Positions 50,734-62,909 are shown, counted from the first letter of the stretch. The stretch: DNA of 64,000 bases from Rotaria sordida (GCA_905250125.1 CAJNOL010000702.1:1-64000), one strand, 5' to 3'. Made by a program: numbers and translations. The notes: a model not told the origin generated them from the letters alone.

Positions 50734-52268
50734 ATGCGTGTATCAAACATTTCGCGTGTACCAAAACTACCTAAAATTCGGCGTATGAGTCTAAGAGAAA
50801 TTCAAGCAACTCAAATCGCTAATGATTTTAATTATCCATCTACGACAGTAGGAATTTTTTCTTAAAGTTTTCTATTTTTATCGTATTGTTTTAGTCAGCA
50901 AACAAATGGGCAACTAGAGGTCAAAATCAAGTTGCACCAGAAATTCATAATTCAATAAGTTCAAATGCAGAATTGCCAAGAGATCTTAGGAATAATGAAC
51001 AGTAAATTAAATATTTCATAATAATAAAATTTTTATCAATAAAATAATATTAATATTCGTTTTTTTTTTATTTTCTAGACAAAAAAGCTTCTTTCGACGA
51101 CCTTGGTTTTTGATTTTTGCAGCTATTTTTTGTTTTATTCTCATAATTGCGATTGTTGCTATTGTTCTGGGTATAATTCTACGTATGTATATTTTTAAAT
51201 ACTTGATTTATTTTCTTGCATGTCATATTTGAAAGCTATAATAGTGATGATTGTGTCAACATTGTCGTTTTCAAGGGTACAAGGTATAATAAGGATCATG
51301 CTAATAGAAAAAACAACAAACATGATTAAAAATATGATAATTAGATCTTTTTTTTTTTATAAGATTTTTTCCATTAATACATATATTTTAATGAATTCTT
51401 CTAGCTTCGACACACAATGATACAGCCACTCAAAGTAATTAGAATTGAAATGATCTTATCTATGATAAAATCATGTTACTTTTTTAGAATCGGCAATAGT
51501 GAAATCAGAAATATCTACATGTATGTATTAAAAATACAAATGACATAATACGATTGGTTTTATGGTTGTTTTATTCTTTAACTAATATTCAACAAAGCAA
51601 AGATATCTCATTCTGAAGAGAGTATTCAATTAGTAGATACTTTTTAAAGGTTCTTTTCAGAAACGTTTTAAGCTAAAATAAATAAAATTAAAAAATCTTA
51701 TGTAAAAATTTTGTTCGATAAAATATATTCTGAAATAATTTTAGTTGATAAATGAACAAATTATTTTTTTTTTCTTTTTATCATAGCCATGATATGCTCA
51801 AGTACTGATCATGGATTAATTGCAATTTTAAATAGATCAAGTCCATCCGGATGGATATCATATTCTTACAACTATTCAGCTATAAAAACAACACCAACAC
51901 TTTTATTTGGTTTTGAAACTGATAATATGCATAGATTTTATTTGGATACTGTATCTGTTGTAGACAATAATGTATCTTCGATTGAATTATTAACCAATCC
52001 TAGTTTTGAAAATTCAACAATGAATATACTTGGTTGGATTACATCATGTGAAACAACATGTGCAAGTCAAATAGTTTCTGGTCTTGAATGTTCTGGATTA
52101 TCTGGAAATTGTTTCATGGTTTATTGTAACACAAGCAATTCTTCTATCTCTTTTCTAAGTCAATCTTTTATGGCTACAATTGGAAATACATATACAATCT
52201 CATTTATGTTAAATCATGTAGGAAATCCTAGCACTGGAATCATGTCATTTTATCTTGATGTTAACTAA
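50734..52268 (+). CDS. Single-pass membrane protein A with micro-exon stalk
   Basis: Six exons: 50734-50847, 50895-51001, 51079-51182, 51405-51434, 51488-51520, 51787-52268; 289 aa. A basic cytosolic N-terminus (about 80 residues) is followed by one membrane helix (about 83-107), a short stalk encoded by exons of only 30 and 33 nt (both phase 1), and an ectodomain of about 160 residues with two or three Cys pairs, N-glycosylation sites and the segment FYLDTVSVVDN...LLTNPSFEN...GW. That segment resembles galactose-binding-like (jelly-roll) domains. The gene structure and this segment match the gene at 59717-61804, so the two are paralogs. Type II topology inferred. Function unknown; a surface glycan- or matrix-binding role is a guess. 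The micro-exons rest on splice signals and frame, not on transcripts. Confidence 0.72.
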
Positions 52269-55200
52269 ACATACCATCAAGAAATCATTATTTATAGATT
52301 ATCATTTGTGTAAATGAATTCGAAAGAATGAGATGAAATCTTCTTTTTGCCTCAAAATAAATGAATTAAAAAATGTTGAGTATCAGCTACTAGTCAAACA
52401 TAACATATATTCTACTATTAGAGAGATCATTGGTGGACCACAATCAAATTTCCACGTATGGCAATTGCCACCAATTGTTTTCTGATCGCTTGTCTACAAG
52501 AGAAGCTTATTTTGTAAAATAATTAATATTTTCTATCTAAAACTAATGTATTATTATTAAAAGTAATATTAATTAGTTGAATACAATTATTCTTTTTAAA
52601 TAGACGAACAAGAACAGTTGGAAAATGATTACAATAATAGATAAAAACAATGTAGTCCATCTGTTGAAGTATAAAAGAAAATTAAATGCAATAAATGAAA
52701 GGAATGATTTAATCATTTTTTCTACTTTGACTTTTACCTATTACATTTGCTGTTAATTCTATGTAGAATATCGTCATTGGAACAAGTTCAGTTGATATGA
52801 TATAAACAATAATTTTGAATTATTTCCATACAAACCAATTGTCAGTGTTTTGTTCGATGTATTATTTCATCATGTCGGACAGAAACTATTCTTTTTTTTC
52901 ATATTCGAATATTAGTATTCTTTATCGTGATTAACTATTTTTAAATTCTAAGTACGTATAATAAGTTCATGGATTCTTTTTCGAACCATATGGATTTTGT
53001 TCAACTATATAATGATTCATTAATAGTAAGGTTACTATATAGCGTTGCAGAGAAAAATCTCTTCATAATAGCCTAATCACGAGGATTATTAAATGATATT
53101 TTCATTTATGTAGCATGGTAACTTCAAGTTTGATAACTAGATTTATAATAACAACAAAACTGAACGAAATCTATATAGTTCGAAAACAAAACGTGATTTT
53201 ATTCTATACACTTAAAACTCGAAAATAGTCAACCACGATGCAGTACACTATCAACTATATAAGACAACAGAATATTAACTATGAACATTTGATAGATCAC
53301 AAATATTAACGAATAGACATCTGTCATGATACATTGTCTGACAACAATAGTATTCATAATAGATTTATGAATAGTAATAATAAGACAACAGAAGCATATT
53401 GAATAGCAATCGATTGCTAACTAAACACAAATAATACATGTTTTAATGAAGTTATTGCATATATGTCTATCGAAGATAAAACTATAAATATTCTTTCAAT
53501 AGAACTTGTACATTGTGATCTTACTAACAAATAGACAATACCAAGTATAACATAAAATGGAAGACGAATAAATGTTAATTTTTCCTAGCTCATATTCAAC
53601 ATGGATGAGAATATTGATGTCAAACTCGAGAGATGTCGATTTTTTCTACTAGAAATTCAACAGATGTGAAAAATAATGAATCTGATAAACAACGTTTTAT
53701 GCAAGTTTTCTCTTCCGAAATGATAATTTAAAAGTCCTGGAGAGCGCGAACATCTATTTTTCGAAGCACAGATACACAGTACATGGTACAATAACCACAA
53801 ACTTCTGGAGGGTCAGCTCGATTTTTTGACAAATACCATCTTCTAGGTCGTCACTCAAGATAAAACACTAATGATGAAAATTTTTTATTCAAAATATATG
53901 GATTCGATTGATTATAGGTAATACCAATAGATATAATTAGAATTCTTAATTTTTTCTTAATACGTTCACTGTATTGTTCTCAACAAAATTAATACTGATA
54001 AATTATTCTAGACAAAATTTTTATAAGGAAAATAATTGTGTGAAGCTGCTATATGAATATTTTATTGTTTTTTATTGATGAAACAATATAGGTACAATTC
54101 CTGCCAGAGCTGAGTACAGGACAGAATGGAAAAATTTGCCCCGTGACAAGCAAGTGTGGATGTGAGTGCTAGTGTTTCTTCGTTTTATCTCAACTAACAC
54201 CCATACCCATCCTCCTCATTTCTGATGATGTATTTAACAACCTTAATTGAAAACGTTTGTTTTAATAGATGAACTAAGATCTCCAAACATTAATTTTCTC
54301 CCTGAAAAATCTTATATTCAAAGAGTAACCGAATATTTGATAATTTTTATACTGATGATACTCGGACAACTGATGCTCTACTTATCGGATTTTTCAGTTC
54401 CGATTTGTTCAAGTTTCAAACATGTTCACCTTCTTCCCTATTTTTTTCTCTCAATATTATGCTGTCTAGAATATTTGAAGTGTAGCAAGAATAATTAGAT
54501 TTGAAACATCATAGAAACTATGATCTTTGACTGTGAAAAATTATAAAACACAAAATATTAGATAAAAAACAACAAACATATTATCTTATAAAGATTCAGG
54601 ACTAGTTATGATATAATCGTTTATAAGAAACGATATTTTAATTATTATCGAAAAATATTCAGTCATATCGAATATTATTTTAAATATTAAAAATCAATAT
54701 TAGATAGTGATACGAAGATCTTGCCACGTGTACAATCTGCTTACATCTATAGATCTATCATTACTGTTATTTATTCATATAATAAGAATATCAATTAGTG
54801 CTATGATTTTACGAATGAACTAAATATTATTACAGCTGTTAACTAATGATATCGGACGTTGAAAGATATAAAAATACAAGTATTCGTTGAATTCTTCAGA
54901 AAGAAGATTGAATAAAGTAAACGCATTATTCACTTTAACGAGGATTATTTTTAATTCTGATTACTTGTGAAATTTTCCTTTAATTTTTTTCTAATTTTTG
55001 ATATTCACAGAATTCTGATGATTTAGAATAATGGATGATGTAGAAGAATTCAATTACTTTAACATATTTTATTTATTGTTAATTAAATTTCAAATATAAA
55101 TAAATACAAGAACATTTTTTAAATAAATTAAAACGAGATGATATAGATTATTAGAAGATACTGTCATAAAATTAGTATTGAAAAAACAAATGAATCTTTC

Positions 55201-55607
55201 ATTTGTTTATTTTATAACTATGATGATGCGATGAAAATTTTAGAGAATAAAGTTTTTTTTTTTTTTTTTGAACCTTTCTTTCTTATTGTATTAGATGATA
55301 AGTACAGAGCGACAGCTACGAAAATTTATTCATAGGCTTATCAATATTCCAATGCGATGATATATTTAATCAAGTTCTATCAATATGACTCAATTTTAAT
55401 TATCCTTTATTTTTATTGCTAATACATTATATGTACATATAGGCAATCAAATTGATGATTACGCATTCTTATATTAACACAAGAAAAATATTTTCTTTTA
55501 TTTCATATTTGTGATATAATAATTGTTTCATCTATAATGAACAAAAATTATTTCAAATGAAATCCTTCATTTTTTTTGTTTGTAATAATGATAAATAATT
55601 GTTCTAG
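52269..55607. other. Intergenic, 3.3 kb, no gene seen
   Basis: No acceptable frame; an 83-codon plus frame at 54247-54498 was rejected as chance. A GT-rich then AC-rich stretch at about 54150-54215 can pair with itself weakly. Just before the next start codon the sequence reads TTGTTCTAG directly abutting ATG. Confidence 0.5.
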
Positions 55608-57442
55608 ATGTTTGTTTCAACTTCTTTTGAAATGTTACCCGATGAAATTCTTTTATCTATATTTCAATATCTTCGTGAAGCTGATGTTCTCTATTCATTT
55701 TATAATCTTAATACTCGTCTTAATACAACAATAACAGGTTATTGTCGTTATGTTAATTTAATGGCTGTCTCATATAAACAATTTGAATATGCTGTTTCTT
55801 ATGTTCTACCTAAAATTGGTTCGTTTGTTCGTACATTTGTACTTAATGGTAATTGGGAAACTATCATAAATAAAAACTTATCTTCTTTTCTTTTTATTTC
55901 ACCTCTATCTTTATTATTTCCACAACTTGAAAAATTAATAGTTAAATGGTTTACTAGTGAAAGATTTTTATTATTTATTGATAATATTCAAAATTTTTCA
56001 AAACTTATTGAATTAGATATTCGATTTCTTAGAGGAAATATCATAGATTCACTTTTGACAAAAGTTCTTTCTGCTAATAATAGTCAACTTACGATAGTAT
56101 CAATTGATCAAGATTCAATTGATTTAGATATACCTAAAGATATAAATGGAATATCTTATCCAAATATTCGAGAGCTTACTATAAATCTAACATTATGTAA
56201 ATTAATTCCATGTCTATTTGTACTTGTGCCTAATGTACGTCGTTTACATATAAATATTGATGAATTGTCAAATGGTTCAAAATCAAAACTAATAAATAAT
56301 AGTTTATCATGTCTTATTCATCTAATCAATTTTCAATTACGTTCAATAAATTATTTTTGGACATTCAATGAAATAGATTATTTACTCAAAGCCATGCCTT
56401 CATTACAACAACTTGCACTTGATCTACGTACAGATGACAAGCGTCTAGTCAATGAAAAAGATTTTATGACAATTCTACCTTCATCATTAATTAAAATTGA
56501 TTTTTTCATTCGTTATTATTTTTCTAAATCAAATCCAGATGTTAAAATAGCAAATGGTTTTTCATCATCTCGTATTCCTATCGCTTGTTTATTAGATGAA
56601 CCACGACATCGCTTTCTAATTCATACGATTCCATATGATGTAAATTCAGCTATTTTAACAGCAACAATAAGTAAACAAATGTTATCAGGTTGGATATATA
56701 TGCAACAAATCAAAGATTTATACATCTATGATATAACATCGATGCTTGAAATACTTCTCATATTACAACATTTTCGTCGACTTCGAACACTTACTATTGA
56801 TGCAAAAGATAAATCAGAAATTTGTAAGTATTTTCATTTATTTTCTTCATTGATATATTTTTTACATTATATTTTATTTTTATAAAAATAATATAAAATA
56901 ATTTGAATTAAAAATTAATTTATTTATTTCTTTGTCTAGTGATTTTACCAAAAGAATCACAATCAATCAATTTAAAATTACCTTTTCTTAAACAGATTGA
57001 AACATCTGGAATATTTGAATTATATCCTTTACTTAATGCTGCACCAAATCTTGACTATTTAATTATTTATTTTGATTGTCTTAAAACATTATTCGACAAT
57101 GAATCTACATGTTATCTATTAAAAACTCGAATTATTCGTCTTAATATTATGGATTGGATTGATATTGACTCTGATCTATTACAACGTGTATCACAAATAT
57201 TTAGTTCTCTTCGTCATCTTGTTATAACTTTAAAAGATCCAAAAGTTCATATTGATGATTTTGTATTGAAAATTATTTCTCTTTGGAAAGGAAAAACACG
57301 TCTTTCAGTCGATGTTACAGGTTTATTACCAGAAGAAATACGTAAAAATCTTAGACAATGGATTATTGATCATTCACATATAAAATCAGAAGATTCATTT
57401 ACAGTTGAATATAATGAAAATTGGTTTGATTTATGGTTTTAA
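55608..57442 (+). CDS. F-box protein with leucine-rich repeat-like body
   Basis: Two exons: 55608-56823 and 56940-57442 (116-bp intron), 572 aa. Residues 9-50 are an F-box (LPDEILLSIFQYL...DVLYSFYNLNTRLN), the SKP1-binding motif of SCF ubiquitin ligases. The rest is built of irregular leucine-rich segments (for example FPQLEKLIVKWF, FSKLIELDIRFL, VPNVRRLHINIDE, MPSLQQLALDL, FRRLRTLTIDA, LRHLVITL), so it is probably the substrate-recruiting part. The protein ends in a short aromatic tail (ENWFDLWF). F-box genes of this layout form a large family in bdelloid genomes (background knowledge). Substrate unknown. The ATG directly follows TTCTAG, an acceptor-like site. A dead relative lies at 21791-22416. 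Confidence 0.87.
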
Positions 57443-58893
57443 GATGGATATAAATAGAATTTTAATTTATTCTTCCTATTTTATTCAAGCTTTTGTTTTA
57501 TAATGAGAATATGTAAATATTCTTATTTTATAAAGACTATTATCTGTGATATATATCAAACAATGGTAAATGAATTCTATAATAATAAATATCATAGGAT
57601 TTTAATATCTCTAATCAAAGTAAATATGTGTATAAAACAATGTGTAGTTATACTTGTTATTATTGAACTTATTTGCTATATCATGTGATGTTATTGCAGA
57701 AATTTTTCAACTTTTAGTTTAATTAAAAATAAAAATGAATTTTAATTTAAAATTAATTTATAGAAATAAAAAACAAAATATATTTTTTATTTAAATTATT
57801 TTCATTTTCATGTTATATAAAATTTCAATAAATAACTTACAATTGTATATATATATATATATNNNNNNNNNNNNNNNNNNNNNNNNNNNNNNNNNNNNNN
57901 NNNNNNNNNNNNNNNNNNNNNNNNNNNNNNNNNNNNNNNNNNNNNNNNNNNNNNNNNNNNNNAATGATTTAATTTTCCTTTCTTTTGATTGTTGATTATA
58001 ATATTAAACTATGAAATATATTCAATAATTATTTATACATAAATTATTAATCGCAAATCTCTCAATCTAATGATAGACAAAAATTTTTGATTTCATTCTC
58101 TATAAGCTGCTCTTTTTTTGTATAATATCTCGTCTTCTATCACTTGAGTTAATAGAACTAGTAATAGATTATTTCACAATAAACAAGTTTCTATATAATG
58201 CTTTCATGTTATGATTAATTTCTATTACTATCGGTATCTAGAATCATCTAATGAAATTCAAATGTTGAAATTAGTTTAATAAAGCCATGAAAAATCTATT
58301 ATTTGTTGCCTAGGATGAATGAATAGAAATAACGAATGATTGTTTCAACACTGATTGATCATGTCATATTGCACTCAAGAGAACTCATGGATTTATTTTT
58401 TTTGTTGACATATTTGCCTGTAATTTGTTCGTTTGATTAGCATATATGTTGTAAAAATTGTTCTATAATTCACTTTGGTTTATTTCTTTTTTCCTTCCAA
58501 TGAAGAGTATATGTTATAATTGAAAAAAAACCGTTGTTATATGAAAATAATGAAATATGATAAAATTTGTCAAACGTTTATGAAAATAGTTAGAAAAAAA
58601 AATATTTTTAATAGTTTCGATAAAATTGTGTTCTCCAGATGCATTTAACTACTGACAATTAATTGATTTGAAAGAACAATTTTTATTATTCTATATTGAA
58701 GTTTAAAAGATTAAAACTTTCAAATAGATATAAATGTATTTTAGTTGATGGAAAAATTGAGAAGAAAATAAAATATATATATATCTTTGTAAACAGGTTT
58801 GTTTTTTCAGTAAAAATATCACTAAACAAAGTAAACTTTTGTTAATCAAATGTTATAAAAGATCTCCATTTAGCAATATAAAGTTCTCTCATA
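57443..58893. other. Intergenic containing an assembly gap
   Basis: AT-rich, no gene accepted. It includes the N run at 57863-57962. Confidence 0.5.
57863..57962. other. Assembly gap of exactly 100 N
   Basis: Unknown bases flanked on the left by a (TA)n run starting near 57846. A round 100-N run is usually a placeholder, so the true distance is unknown and the two sides are joined only by scaffolding. Confidence 0.98.
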
Positions 58894-59455
58894 CAGTGAT
58901 GAACAAAATTTTTCGTGCGATTTTTTTTGTAAATGTAATTCCATTACAAAGCTGCCGTTTGACACATGGGTTTTTTTTTCCTGTAGCATCTACACACAAA
59001 ACTTTGAATTCAGAAAGTTGAGTCACACTTGAATTGAACTAATAATAGTCCGATGTAATCACATTGTGTCGACGAAATTTTTCGTACGATTTTCGAATCA
59101 AATAATTGTTTTCTAAAAAATGTTTAGCAAAAAAGAAAACCTAAATCCACATGAATGAACAGAATTGTTGATTTGAGAATGTTGTCTCAATGATCTGATG
59201 TTGTAGTTCAAAAAAATAATTTCTTGAAATAAATCTAAAGATAGAGAATTGATATATGTATCATGCCCTATCTACCGCACAGTAGGCAAATTACTTCATA
59301 GAAAATTTTTCTTGGAAAAGTTTCAACTGCTAAAATGTAATTCGTATTTTCTTTTGATTCATTCATATAGATTTAACTTTTTTTTTTTCTAAAAATTTTC
59401 AAAGAAAAATTATTTGATTTGAAAATTTCTAGGAAAAAATTTTGTTCGCTAATGT
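58894..59455. mobile_element. Mariner-like MITE, diverged
   Basis: The left end CAGTGATGAACAAAATTTTT (58894) follows TA. The right end reads, on the complement, CATTAGCGAACAAAATTTTT and is followed by TA (59456-59457). The roughly 22-bp ends match at about 17-18 positions. A third copy of the end, ACGAAATTTTTCGTACGA, lies internally near 59073, in the same orientation as the left end and about 170 bp from it. No coding capacity. Boundaries fit the TA-target rule of Tc1/mariner but the ends are diverged. Confidence 0.5.
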
Positions 59456-59716
59456 ATATTAATACTTTTGACTTTTTTCAATGAATTTTAGTAAATTTTA
59501 ATGTCCTCCAATGAAGGTCGAACCAAACGAACTTAAAATACAATCTCCATTCAATTTTCTCTACACAATTGGATTTTTTTAATTAACTATGAAACATAGT
59601 GTGGCTTCATTTCAAGTAAACAATATACGGATTAAAAAGCTTATTTGATATGGAGTAGAAATATTTTTTATTTGATTTCACAACAATCAACTTTGTTTTT
59701 TTCTTTTTTCAATTCA

Positions 59717-61804
59717 ATGACGACTACTCGATCTACTCGACGAAACCATGTTCATGTTCGGGTTGGTCTGCGAAAATCTCTTAAACGACGATCTAAGAAA
59801 GTGAAAAATAGAATACACAGTAATAAATTTAAACGTATCACTTCATCATTAATTATAAGTGATCTATTAAATCAAAATTCTTCTTTTGCTCATGTTTCTT
59901 TCGTTCGAAAATCAACAATATCAGGACGGAAAACTGTGAAAAATAAAAGTAAGACAAGACAAAATTTTCCTCGGACTGATGATATTACTGATCAACAACA
60001 AATATATCAAAGTGAAAGTCAACATGATCATATTCAATCATTAAATCATATACAAAGAAGAAATTCAAAACATAGTTATCAAGTTCTTCATAATCCAGAA
60101 CAACTCAACAGTATCAAACTCAATGATTATAATGATCAACATTTAAATACATTGGAATCATCTTCTCATCCAGTTCCTGAGATTAATTCAACTATAGATA
60201 AGATAGTTCTTCAAAATCCTTATATATTATTATCCAATCATATACATGGTTTTATTCCGTCATCATCGTATCAATTAAATAGAAAAGTTTGTAATTTTCA
60301 TTTAAATATATTTTCTTTTCAGTTCAATTTCGTATATTACTGTTTAGAATGTTGATCTATTGCATAGTACAACAGCAAATTTGTCACCATCATTGACTGA
60401 TATAGCATTTTCGACAATAATAAGATCTAAGAAAAAATCATTAGTACATCCGAATAATGAACAAAGAGATCAGTCATTATCGAATAAGTATTTCTATGAA
60501 ACATAATCTAACTATTTCATATATTTATCTCAACAGGAAAAAGAAACGATATTGTTCTCCATCTATTCTTGCACTAGCTTGTATTTTATCAGCTTTTCTT
60601 ATTGGAGGTATTATCGCAGCCATTATAATTCCAATTACTATGAATAAAAGTAATTGTCTAATTAACAAGAGAACCTATCCAGATGTCAAATAACTTTTCA
60701 ACCGAGAATGAATACTTATGCGTAATAGAACTATTTAGAATGATTTGGTTTTCCTAGCTTTCACATTCTCAACATATCGAAGATTTATGGGATTCTTCAA
60801 CACGAATCTGTAGTCTCCCTCAGGTCACATGATAAATTGACTTTCGACTTCAAACTCTAACCTCATTAAGAACTTTGTTCGTGCAAAGTTTGAAGTCGAA
60901 TAGTCGATTTTTCACGTGACCTAAGGGAGATCAGCAGCTGTTTATCGAAAAATCCAGTAGAATTTCGATATCTCAAGAACGAAGATTCGAAAAACCAAGT
61001 CATTGTAGACTTTTCTATCACTCACGAGTACTCATCAAATGAATATCATATCAATCGAAAAGTTATTTGACACCTGAAGAAGTTCCATTGTAAGATTTTG
61101 ATCAAGTTATACGTATGAAAATACTTTTAGATTCATCAACGACAACAATTGCAACTACCGGTACGATTTTCTTTTTTTGATATTTGTATTCTTAATTGAG
61201 TCTTTATTAAAGTTGTTTCATCAACGACAACAACTACAACTACCGGTACGATTTTCTTTTTTATATTTGTATTCTTAATTGTATCTTTATTAAAGTTTCA
61301 ACAACTACTAGCTTAGCTCCTGTGTGTAATACAAGTAGTTATACAACATGTTCGACAGTTCTATTTCATAACATAAGTATCTTGGTTCCACCATTAGAAT
61401 GGATACTTGTCTCATGTTGTTATGCGGCACCAACAGTAAATCAATCTACAATTGAAATAGCTGTTCAAGATGATAGTGGTGGACATTGGGGTTTAGACAA
61501 TGTAAGTGCAATACAAGGTAATGGAGAACTTATTTCAAATGGTGGTTTTGAAAACAATTTGATAAATTGGACATTGACTGTTTATTCTAATGCTACATCA
61601 ACAACAACAGTTGTTTTTTCGTCAGGAAATGAATTTTCAGGTAGTGCATATCTATTTGGATCATCAATGAATGCACCTGCTTATGTCAAACAAACATTTT
61701 CTATTATTCCAGGACAAAGTATTCTTATTAGTTTCTGGTGGAAATATTATCCTTTACTTGGTGGAGGATTTGGAACAAGTGAATTGATTGTAACTCTTAT
61801 ATAA
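59717..61804 (+). CDS. Single-pass membrane protein B, paralog of protein A, Thr-rich stalk
   Basis: Six exons: 59717-60286, 60348-60487, 60537-60649, 61131-61160, 61213-61245, 61296-61804; 464 aa. A long cytosolic N-terminus (about 240 residues) is very basic at first (RSTRRNH, KSLKRRSKKVKNR), then His/Gln/Ser-rich. KKKKRY precedes the membrane helix at about 246-270. Exons 4 and 5 (30 and 33 nt) encode a Ser/Thr stalk (SSTTTIATT and VSSTTTTTT) likely to be O-glycosylated. The ectodomain (exon 6, about 170 residues) contains WGLDNVSAIQGNGELISNGG and FENNLINWT, the same pattern as protein A, and resembles a galactose-binding-like fold. The start at 59717 is the first ATG in frame. The duplicate micro-exons and an intron-3 insertion (60681-61075) are described separately. 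Confidence 0.75.
60681..61075. mobile_element. Palindromic MITE inserted in intron 3 of membrane protein B
   Basis: The left end AGATGTCAAATAACTTTTC (60681) is mirrored at the right by GAAAAGTTATTTGACACCT (to 61075). Inner arms also pair, for example CTCCCTCAGGTCACATGA (about 60814) with TCACGTGACCTAAGGGAG (about 60913), and GATTTGGTTTTCC with its inverse near 61000. It makes up about 395 of the 481 bp of the intron, leaving about 86 bp, a normal size here. No coding capacity. Confidence 0.7.
61131..61295 (+). repeat. Tandem duplication of a micro-exon plus its intron
   Basis: Two adjacent units, 61131-61212 and 61213-61295. Each has a stalk exon (TCATCAACGACAACAA...ACTACCG) followed by an almost identical intron (GTACGATTTTCTTTTTT...TCTTTATTAAAG, 52 and 50 bp). 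Exon and intron are about equally conserved, so the duplication is recent or gene-converted. Confidence 0.88.
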
Positions 61805-61998
61805 TATTCTTATTAATTCTCTTTCTTAAATAATCTACAATTGAAATAAATAAATTAACTGTTATATTTTCTTTAATGATATTATTCTTAACAAAGAGCC
61901 AGATTTGATCAAATTCTAAAATGTATTTTATTATGTATTTTATAAATTTAGTAAATCTTTTCTTCTTCCCTTCCCCGCCTCAAAAAAACCATTTCATT

Positions 61999-62604
61999 TT
62001 ATTTCACGTCTTTTGAACGTCGTTTTAAATTTGTTTCAATATCTTGAATGATTTTTTCTTGAATTTTTTCAAATGATTCTTTTGTTGTATCGACCAGTTC
62101 CAATTTTATATTTTTATTTTGTTCAAATGCTTCTTTCTTTGCTTTAATATAAGCATTCCAAACATGTCCTTCAAAATAACCTTCTGGATCAGGTGGATCA
62201 TAATTTCGTTCGTATCGTCGTTTACGACATTCTTCATATGGTAAATCAAAAAAATAAGCTAAATCATATTGATAATCATCTTTTGATGGCGATACTATGT
62301 TAAATATAAGAAAACCTTCAATTAATAAAAGATCACATTTCAAACGAATAGATTGAAAATCTCTAATAAATCGATCTATATCAATTGCATTTAAACAATC
62401 CCAATCGTTATGATGATATTTATCCAGATATATATGATGTGGATCATTATTTGGACGAAAATAATCATCAATATGTAATGTTTTCACAACAAGATTGTAT
62501 TTATTAGAAGAAAATAGACGCTCAAGATATCGACACATTGTTGTTTTACCACCATTAGTCACACCACCAAGACCAACAACGAAAGCAGTTCGTGAAGAAG
62601 ACAT
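61999..62604 (-). CDS. NMRK1: Nicotinamide riboside kinase
   Basis: Single-exon gene, 201 aa (human NMRK1 is 199). The enzyme phosphorylates nicotinamide riboside to NMN with ATP, a salvage entry to NAD, in the cytosol. Visible motifs: P-loop GGVTNGGKTT (13-22), the Asp pair in HIDDYFRP (46-47, including the catalytic Asp), NDWDCLNAID, the Walker-B-like LLLIEGFLIF, and the lid YEECRKRRYERNYDPPDPEG followed by YFEGHVWNAY, all in the family order. The N-terminus matches the family, so Met at 62604 is the likely start. Divergent from the small membrane protein gene at 62910. Confidence 0.95.
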   Translation of the reverse strand: MSSSRTAFVVGLGGVTNGGKTTMCRYLERLFSSNKYNLVVKTLHIDDYFRPNNDPHHIYLDKYHHNDWDCLNAIDIDRFIRDFQSIRLKCDLLLIEGFLIFNIVSPSKDDYQYDLAYFFDLPYEECRKRRYERNYDPPDPEGYFEGHVWNAYIKAKKEAFEQNKNIKLELVDTTKESFEKIQEKIIQDIETNLKRRSKDVK

Positions 62605-62621
62605 GCAATTATACTACAATG

Positions 62622-62652
<31 letters not shown>

Positions 62653-62909
62653 GTTTTATTTTTACTTATTATATAAATAAAAGATTAGAAAAATAAATTA
62701 CATGAGATAATCATTAAGTGATCTGATTTTTCTTTCATAAATATTTTTGTAATAAAATATGATATAAATATAAAACAATAAAATTAATGTCAAGAGTTCT
62801 ATTATGAAATTATCCTATCCTCGATTATTATTAATCGTAAAAAAAAATCATAAAAGAGAAAAAGTATTTAAATGATCATCTATCAGAACAAACAAAAAAA
62901 CCATTTGAA
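62605..62909. promoter_or_regulatory. Divergent intergenic region with (AT)n microsatellite
   Basis: 305 bp between two divergent start codons; it must serve both genes. It contains a (TA)n run of about 34 bp around 62619-62652. No other motif recognised. Confidence 0.4.

Noticed and set aside
54150-54498. GT/AC-rich stretch and 83-codon frame
   Set aside because: The weak self-pairing resembles the stretch near 21095-21160, but too short to define a repeat; the frame has no supporting signal.
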